DNA of 49,626 nt from JBMORL01 sp049322335 (lineage in GTDB: Bacteria > Bacteroidota > Bacteroidia > Flavobacteriales_D > UBA2798): contig JBMORL010000122.1 of the NCBI GenBank assembly GCA_049322335.1, positions 1 to 49,626 on the forward strand, given 5' to 3'. This document shows positions 44,841-49,626 of this stretch, one piece after another; the stretch's first letter is position 1, and every line of letters starts with the position of its first letter. Below the pieces are notes generated by a model that saw nothing but the letters and a program-made list of their open reading frames with translations, did not search any database and was not told where the DNA came from. A program made the position numbers and the translations under genes.

Positions 44841-45098
44841 GTAAAGAAGGAGGTTTTTAAATAAACAAATTAATGAATTTAAAAACCATTAAACATGCTT
44901 TAAGGTATATTTTTCCTAAAGCTGAAAATAAAAAAATAAAATTAGATGTTAATTTAAGAAAAAAGAGAAGAGTAGTTTTACAAAACAATAGAGATGAGAA
45001 TAGTCAGATTATTAAAAATGAAATAAATTTTGAGATTAAATTGGAGTATTAAATTATAAAGACGAAAAGAGTGAAATACTAACAAATAAACCTCCTTC
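44841..45098. mobile_element. candidate small insertion with inverted-repeat ends
   Basis: AGAAGGAGGTTT at 44845-44856 is repeated perfectly inverted at 45088-45099 (AAACCTCCTTCT). TGAAAA occurs on both sides, at 44835-44840 and 45099-45104. Taking out 44841-45104 would join the nrdA stop codon directly to the terminator stem. The enclosed DNA is very AT-rich and holds a 59-codon frame. It has no transposase; a MITE-like origin is inferred. Confidence 0.4.
44873..45052 (+). CDS. small basic protein, 59 residues, unknown
   Basis: An open frame from ATG 44873 to TAA at 45050-45052, beginning MNLKTIKHALRYIF and rich in Lys, Asn and Ile, with a basic patch LRKKRRVVLQ. It lies between inverted repeats after nrdA. 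AGGAGG occurs about 20 bases upstream, too far for an ordinary ribosome binding site and part of the inverted repeat. No family recognised. It may be a real small gene carried by the insert or a chance frame in AT-rich DNA. Confidence 0.35.
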   Translation: MNLKTIKHALRYIFPKAENKKIKLDVNLRKKRRVVLQNNRDENSQIIKNEINFEIKLEY

Positions 45099-45100
45099 TG

Positions 45101-45138
45101 AAAAAACCCTATCGTTGTAGAAGAACGATAGGGTTTTT
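45101..45138 (+). terminator. intrinsic terminator of the nrdBA unit
   Basis: AACCCTATCGTT and AACGATAGGGTT pair perfectly (longer with the A/T flanks) around a 7-base loop, followed by a run of T. Confidence 0.92.
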
Positions 45139-45159
45139 AATGTAAAAAATATTATCAAA

Positions 45160-45963
45160 ATGAAATTCAAAAATGTATTAATTATTTTGGTTGCTATTGT
45201 TTATTCATGTTCTGAGCCAATGAATTCAGAAAAAATTGAACCTGAATTTCAGGAATCGGAGATATATAATGATACTTTAACTGAAAGAAAAAAAATCGAT
45301 TCATTTAAAAATAGATTGAATAAACAACAACCATTTTATTTAAATTTTTGGAATGGAATGTCACGTGAATATTTTGAAATTGCATTAGATGTCTTAGTGG
45401 AAGATAGTGTTTTGGATGAACAAAAATATTTGCCATTTAACACAAATAAGAATAAATACTTATTAACCTTAAACCCAAATTTTACTGAATCTTCGCAGTT
45501 GGTGAGTATTCAATTAGATTTTAAAATAAAATCTAAAGATGAATTTAAAGAAGTATATGATTTGTATTTTACGAAATATGGAAAGCCTGTTACCCATATA
45601 AGTGATAAGACAAGCATTTTTGCGTTGATAGATGAAGGAACCACGAATAAAAAAAATGAAAAAGGGAACATACATCATATACCGACAGAAAGGGATTTTA
45701 ATTTGTACGGTGAACAAACAAAGGATCATTTTTATTTTTATGACAAATCAATATTTGTAAAGGAAAACACACATGTAATGATTCAATTTTACGATCGTTA
45801 TTTATACGATGAACTGATAAACTATGATTTAGAATCAAGATATACACTTATGATTTATTATAGAGATGCCACAATAATTTTTGAGGATAACTTGAAAAGC
45901 GTTGATGACGTGCAGTCAAAGCCGACAAAACATGAATTGGAAAGAACGAAAAATAGTATTTAA
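45160..45963 (+). CDS. lipoprotein of unknown function, AT-rich
   Basis: A 267-residue protein with a lipoprotein signal (IVAIVYSCSEP, lipid on Cys17). The mature part is hydrophilic and rich in Lys, Asp, Asn and Tyr, with FYLNFWNGMSREYFEIALD, a beta-rich middle (LVSIQLDFKIKSKDEF) and YTLMIYYRDATIIFED near the C-terminus. No family recognised. Base and codon use are much more AT-rich than in nrdA or the SpoIIE genes beside it, which suggests horizontal gain. It starts 21 bases after the nrdBA terminator. Confidence 0.75.
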   Translation: MKFKNVLIILVAIVYSCSEPMNSEKIEPEFQESEIYNDTLTERKKIDSFKNRLNKQQPFYLNFWNGMSREYFEIALDVLVEDSVLDEQKYLPFNTNKNKYLLTLNPNFTESSQLVSIQLDFKIKSKDEFKEVYDLYFTKYGKPVTHISDKTSIFALIDEGTTNKKNEKGNIHHIPTERDFNLYGEQTKDHFYFYDKSIFVKENTHVMIQFYDRYLYDELINYDLESRYTLMIYYRDATIIFEDNLKSVDDVQSKPTKHELERTKNSI

Positions 45964-46067
45964 TTCATTATTTCAAATTGTATCAACAAAATAAAAATGA
46001 AATTATAACCCCGTAGGAGCGGCATCTTGCATTTTTGGTATTCGTTTATGCCGTTGCACGAATACAG

Positions 46068-46178
46068 ATTGCTTCACCCTGATTACAGGGATTCTTGCCT
46101 TCGCGAAGCGCTTTGTCGAAGCAAGGCGCAATGACTGCCCGCAAAGAGAAGTGAGATTACAGGGATTCGTAATGACAG
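46068..46178. repeat. dispersed ATTGCTTC..GCAATGAC repeat, copy 1 (with 32-bp insert)
   Basis: Starts ATTGCTTCACCCTGATTACA and ends GGGATTCGTAATGAC. Compared with the copy at 46332-46408 it carries about 32 extra bases (about 46096-46127) built around the palindrome CTTCGCGAAG. The 460-bp gap 45964-46423 consists largely of such repeats; a third fragment (TCATTGCGAGGGAGTCCTCG) lies near 46224. Confidence 0.75.
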
Positions 46179-46331
46179 CGCACAGATTAGTGGTGTATTT
46201 ATTCTTTCTTCCTGTGTGATGGGTCATTGCGAGGGAGTCCTCGACCGCGGCAATCTGAGCGCGGGCTTTATGAAAGCGATTTTGTTTTTGTAATTGGTAT
46301 TTTGATTTGCGAACCCCACGCACGAGCCCGG

Positions 46332-46408
46332 ATTGCTTCACCCTGATTACAGGATTCGCAATGACTGCCCGCAAAGAGAAATGAGATTACAGGCATTCGC
46401 AATGACGG
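46332..46408. repeat. dispersed ATTGCTTC..GCAATGAC repeat, copy 2
   Basis: ATTGCTTCACCCTGATTACA followed by GGATTCGCAATGACTGCCC and AGATTACAGGCATTCGCAAT. These match copy 1 except for its insert and a few bases. The CATTGCGAG/ATTGCTTC type is a widespread intergenic repeat in Bacteroidota and other bacteria. Confidence 0.75.
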
Positions 46409-46423
46409 CCTGCATTAATCAAA

Positions 46424-48526
46424 TCATATCCGGATGCCAATTACGCAAACATCATCTACCTGTTCCAAATTCCCTTTCCATTTGCGGAAAGCATCGTGGA
46501 TGAGTTCTTTTTGCTTTTCCATAGCTTCGTGTTTCACAGAAAGGAAAAGTTTTTTAAGATTGGATGTTTTGAATTTTTTTCCGTTTTCACCGCCAAACTG
46601 ATCTGCATAGCCATCCGTAAATAAATACATGATATCGCCTTTTTCAACGATGACAGTGTGTGTTTCAAAAGGAGCGGGTTTATCGGTAAAGCCGATGGGC
46701 TGCTTGTTGGGTTTGATTTCTTTGAGGCAAAAACCATGAGGGATGAGGGATGAGGCAAATTCTGAATTAGAAGATTTATTACTTGTCGCCTGTTCCATGT
46801 CCCCTTGACCCTTTTGTACTATCCACAACGGATTATTGGCTCCCGCCCATTTCATTTCATTTGTTTTGGTATGGATACAAAGCAGCGAAATATCCATGCC
46901 ATCCTTTACTTCTTCATCGCTTTTGGCAAATTGTTCAATTACCATTTCGCGCACTTTGTCAAGAATTTTTCCGGGATCGGTGAGATTCATTTCTTTTACA
47001 GCCCGGTTGAGTGCATTGGAACAAATCACACTCACCATCGCGCCCGGTACACCATGTCCGGTGCAGTCGGCAGCTGCAATGAACAAACAATCGCCAGTTG
47101 ATTCCATCCAGTAAAAATCACCGGCCACAATATCTTTGGGTTTATACAGTATAAAATTTTCGGGTAAAATCTTTTTTATGATTTTTTGTGAAGGAAGAAT
47201 AGCATCCTGGAGGCGTTTGGCGTAAATGATACTGTCGAGCACTTCTTTATTTTTTTCTTCCACAAGCAATTTTTGCTGCTCAATAATTTTTTTCTGCCGG
47301 TTGGTAATCTTAAAGCGGTTGAACAGAAAAATAGTAAACAGTAATACGAGTGATATTCCACCAATGAGTGTATACCGGATAATATTGGATTGCGAAATTT
47401 CGATGTCTTTTTTGGTAAGTTCCAGCGCCTGAATTTTTGATTTTTGCTGAAGGAGTTCGTTTTCGGTGGCTGTTCTTTCGGTTTGGTACTTGATTTGCGT
47501 TTCTGCAATTACCTTTGATTTGTTTACATTAAAAAGTGAGTCATTGGCAACAAACTTTTTTTTCAGGTATTCTGCTTCTTCTTCAAAACTTTTTCTCTTC
47601 CTGCTGTTTTCAGCCATAGAGTTATAAATTTCTTTCAGCACCAAAAAGTCGCGAAGTTCTGTTGCTATTTTTTCTGCTTCCACATAATAGCCCATTCCTT
47701 CTTTTAATTTACCGGTTTCCGTTAGCTGAACTCCCAAAGCATGAATGGCGCGGATGTAATGTCCGGTTTGTTCGTATTGTTTAAAAATATCCTTTACCCG
47801 GGTATAAACTTCAATGGCTTCATTCCGGGCACCGGCTGAAACTTCCACTCCAATACGGTTCACCGAAATATTCATCATATTAAAATCAATAACAGCAATG
47901 TCAAATTCGCGGTTAAATTTTTTATAATAATATCTTGCCTTGGTATAATATTGCAGGGCGAGGTCATCTTTTTTCTTCAGGTTATAAGTTGACCCCAGGT
48001 TATTATAAACAAGCGCAATGTCTTCTTCGTTTTGGGTACGCAGTGCAATTACTTCGGCATATTTAAAATATTTTTCTGCATCGTCAGGCTGATTGTATTG
48101 ATAATAAATATTACCAAGATTGAGATAAGAAGAAATTTTTTCATCTGTTGATCCCGCCCTGTCATATAACCTGAGTGATTGAAAATAATTTTCAATAGCA
48201 TTTTCCTGATCATTGGTAAAATATTGAAGTATATATGCTTTCAGGGAAGTAAGCCGGGCCTGCCATAAATATTTTCCTGATATGGCGGCTATTCTTATTC
48301 CTTCTTCGGCCGACTTCAGGGCAAAACCCGTATTCACATTTTCAAACATATAGTAGTAAGCCAGTTCCCGACAGGATTTAATCCGGGAAGTATCTGCTGC
48401 CTTTTCATTTTTTATAATGGCCGTCAGGGAATCGGGCTTGTTTGCCCGGGAATGAATGTAAAATATTGAAAAACAAATAGATATAACGACTATCCGGAAA
48501 AATTCTATTTTAAAAACCTGTGGCAA
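46424..48526 (-). CDS. TPR-membrane SpoIIE-type protein phosphatase
   Basis: A 700-residue signalling protein. After a signal-like N-terminus (RIVVISICFSIFYIHSRA) comes a periplasmic TPR region (about 50-340: ISSYLNLGNIYYQYNQPDDA, LVYNNLGSTYNLKKKDD), a helix, one membrane segment (about 383-405) and a short coiled coil. A cytoplasmic PP2C/SpoIIE domain follows (about 440-700). Metal-binding Asp residues are visible: Asp470 in VAGDFYW, Asp487 in ADCTGHG, DGMD at 542-545 and DD at 691-692. It should dephosphorylate a Ser/Thr target, typically an anti-sigma antagonist, in response to an envelope signal. The start is TTG at 48526; no ATG fits the signal sequence. Confidence 0.9.
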   Translation of the reverse strand: MPQVFKIEFFRIVVISICFSIFYIHSRANKPDSLTAIIKNEKAADTSRIKSCRELAYYYMFENVNTGFALKSAEEGIRIAAISGKYLWQARLTSLKAYILQYFTNDQENAIENYFQSLRLYDRAGSTDEKISSYLNLGNIYYQYNQPDDAEKYFKYAEVIALRTQNEEDIALVYNNLGSTYNLKKKDDLALQYYTKARYYYKKFNREFDIAVIDFNMMNISVNRIGVEVSAGARNEAIEVYTRVKDIFKQYEQTGHYIRAIHALGVQLTETGKLKEGMGYYVEAEKIATELRDFLVLKEIYNSMAENSRKRKSFEEEAEYLKKKFVANDSLFNVNKSKVIAETQIKYQTERTATENELLQQKSKIQALELTKKDIEISQSNIIRYTLIGGISLVLLFTIFLFNRFKITNRQKKIIEQQKLLVEEKNKEVLDSIIYAKRLQDAILPSQKIIKKILPENFILYKPKDIVAGDFYWMESTGDCLFIAAADCTGHGVPGAMVSVICSNALNRAVKEMNLTDPGKILDKVREMVIEQFAKSDEEVKDGMDISLLCIHTKTNEMKWAGANNPLWIVQKGQGDMEQATSNKSSNSEFASSLIPHGFCLKEIKPNKQPIGFTDKPAPFETHTVIVEKGDIMYLFTDGYADQFGGENGKKFKTSNLKKLFLSVKHEAMEKQKELIHDAFRKWKGNLEQVDDVCVIGIRI

Positions 48527-48585
48527 AAATGACAGCTTTTTGTTATACTTGCAATGTATAAATAAAACCTAATAAATCAAATACC

Positions 48586-48795
48586 ATGGAAGTAGCAACA
48601 GGAACAATTGTAAGTACCCGTAACGGAGGTGCTGAAGGAGTAATACAAGAGGATGGAACAGGCGCCCAGCTGAGTTTTATTAATCCGAGAATTCCGAGCG
48701 TAGGCGACCGCGAACGTTATGAATTCCTAAAGATCATTCAAAGCACTCCCAACGGAAGCCAGGTCATCAACATTTTGAAATCGAGATTGCCGTAA
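48586..48795 (+). CDS. small protein resembling a divergent cold-shock domain
   Basis: A 69-residue protein. Its pattern TGTIVSTRNGGAEGVIQEDG, then AQLSFINP, VGDRERYEFLK and a closing NGSQVINI parallels the five strands of cold-shock domains (TGxVKWFN..KGFGFI..DG, VFVHF, EGxxVxFxI, GPxAxNV). The aromatic residues of RNP1 and RNP2 are missing, so nucleic-acid binding by the usual surface is doubtful. The match is by eye and could be coincidental. The gene sits between two SpoIIE-type phosphatase genes and ends at a bidirectional terminator. Confidence 0.7.
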   Translation: MEVATGTIVSTRNGGAEGVIQEDGTGAQLSFINPRIPSVGDRERYEFLKIIQSTPNGSQVINILKSRLP

Positions 48796-48817
48796 CAACG
48801 AAAAGAATTTTGAAATG

Positions 48818-48850
48818 AAGGTTAATGAGAAATTATTAACCTTTTTTATT
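48818..48850. terminator. bidirectional intrinsic terminator
   Basis: AAGGTTAAT and ATTAACCTT pair around an 8-base loop, with T-rich sequence on the right. It separates two convergent genes. Confidence 0.8.
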
Positions 48851-48864
48851 TTCGGCATATGTTG

Positions 48865-49626
48865 TTACACACGAACCCCAATTATACAAACATCATCTGT
48901 TTGTTCCATTTCTCCTTTCCATTTTTGGAATTCTTCATCCAGTTTTTCTTTCAGCTGATGGCAGGGAAGATGTGAATGGGAAGTTAAAAGTAGTTTAAGA
49001 TTGCTGTATTTGAATTTTTTATTTTTTGCTCCTCCAAACTGGTCGGCATAACCATCGGTGAACAGGTAGAGCATATCATTTTTTTCAAGCGTTATCTCGT
49101 GCGACCGAAAGGGAATGTTTTGCTTATCGTGTTTTCCCACCGGCATTTTATCGGGATTGTATTCGGTAATGGTATTATTTCTGCACAGCCAAAGCGGGTT
49201 ATTGGCGAGAGCAAACTTTAGTTTCATTTCTTTTACATCCAGGCAAACGAGACAGGCGTCCATTCCGTCTTTTCCGCCTTCGGGCGAACCGTCATTGGCG
49301 AGCGTGGAGATAATCAGGTTTCGGGTGTGATTAAGTATCTCACCCGGGTCGGTGATTTTTTCATCCACTGCTTTTTTCAGCGAGTTGATGTTAAGCATGC
49401 TCATAATAGCGCCCGGCACACCGTGGCCGGTAGAATCACAAACAGCAAGGAAAAAAGACTGCTGACTTCCACCTTCCACTGCCAACCGGCATTCCGTTGC
49501 CCAGTAAAAATCTCCGCTCACAGCTTCTTTCGGATTGAAATAAATGAAATAGTCTTTTACATAGCGTTTCAGAATCGTTTCGCCCGACATCAGTGCACGT
49601 TGTATTCTTTCTGCATAATTGATACT
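48865..49626 (-). CDS. SpoIIE-type protein phosphatase, C-terminal part (truncated at window edge)
   Basis: The frame stays open to the right edge; the ATG at 49590 is internal, because the 12 codons before it (SINYAERIQRAL) match the linker before the phosphatase domain of the neighbouring paralogue (SIIYAKRLQDAIL). The visible 253 residues form a PP2C/SpoIIE domain: VSGDFYWATE, CDSTGHGVPGAIMSML, GKDGMDACLVCL, LYLFTDGYADQFGG and DDVCIIGVRV, so the metal-binding Asp residues are intact. The upstream sensory part is outside the window. Confidence 0.92.
   Translation of the reverse strand, partial: SINYAERIQRALMSGETILKRYVKDYFIYFNPKEAVSGDFYWATECRLAVEGGSQQSFFLAVCDSTGHGVPGAIMSMLNINSLKKAVDEKITDPGEILNHTRNLIISTLANDGSPEGGKDGMDACLVCLDVKEMKLKFALANNPLWLCRNNTITEYNPDKMPVGKHDKQNIPFRSHEITLEKNDMLYLFTDGYADQFGGAKNKKFKYSNLKLLLTSHSHLPCHQLKEKLDEEFQKWKGEMEQTDDVCIIGVRV

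Noticed and set aside
46003..46374. 123-residue minus-strand frame
   Set aside because: It is made of the dispersed ATTGCTTC/GCAATGAC repeats, and its protein is a translation of repeat DNA.
1..49626. tRNA, rRNA or transposase genes
   Set aside because: Scanning by eye gave no cloverleaf with a CCA-type acceptor, no rRNA core sequence and no transposase motif. A covariance-model search could still find a missed tRNA.

Overview
The window comes from a member of the Bacteroidota. The evidence is two PorP/SprF-family proteins of the type IX secretion system (T9SS), each directly behind a large surface protein with a CHU_C-type (type B) C-terminal domain; an S46 dipeptidyl peptidase; DUF4412, DUF983 and DUF3109 proteins; and several TAnnTTTG boxes (the Bacteroidota -7 promoter element) just upstream of genes. 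No rRNA, tRNA, CRISPR array or transposase gene was seen. The exact genus cannot be told from the sequence.

Layout. 1-3.4 kb: the start of a charged repeat protein, YraN, two small secreted proteins, a small membrane protein and an LD-carboxypeptidase. 3.4-15 kb: a PhnA-like protein, a large outer-membrane protein, exonuclease III, a peptide-binding lipoprotein, an OmpA-family lipoprotein and an S46 peptidase, with several clear bidirectional hairpin terminators. 15-35.5 kb: a 20-kb cell-surface locus. A 2039-residue protein (N-terminal barrel, 16 Ig-like domains, ICH..HGD module, charged helix) is read leftward. Rightward lie two adhesin-PorP/SprF pairs, the second with a 3308-residue adhesin of about 36 cysteine-rich SprB repeats. 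35.5-39.9 kb: a sulfur module with a divergent YeiH-type exporter, DUF983, a CstB-like persulfide dioxygenase-rhodanese, a rhodanese lipoprotein and a two-piece YeeE/YedE transporter. 40-45 kb: DUF3109, a long leader with mutually exclusive pairings, and nrdB-nrdA. 44.8-46.4 kb: an AT-rich stretch with a candidate small insertion, an unknown lipoprotein and dispersed repeats. 46.4-49.6 kb: two SpoIIE-type phosphatases flanking a small protein that looks like a divergent cold-shock domain.

How the genes fit together. Each PorP/SprF protein probably anchors or helps export the CHU_C protein encoded just before it. The sulfur genes make a coherent route: thiosulfate or other sulfur uptake (YeeE/YedE), persulfide oxidation and sulfur transfer (MBL-rhodanese, rhodanese) and possible sulfite/sulfate export (YeiH). 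The most novel-looking items are the invasin-like 2039-residue protein with alternating cysteine-paired domains, cysteine covariation in the SprB repeats that predicts disulfide pairing, the switch-like nrdBA leader, and the TIR-flanked insert directly behind the nrdA stop codon.
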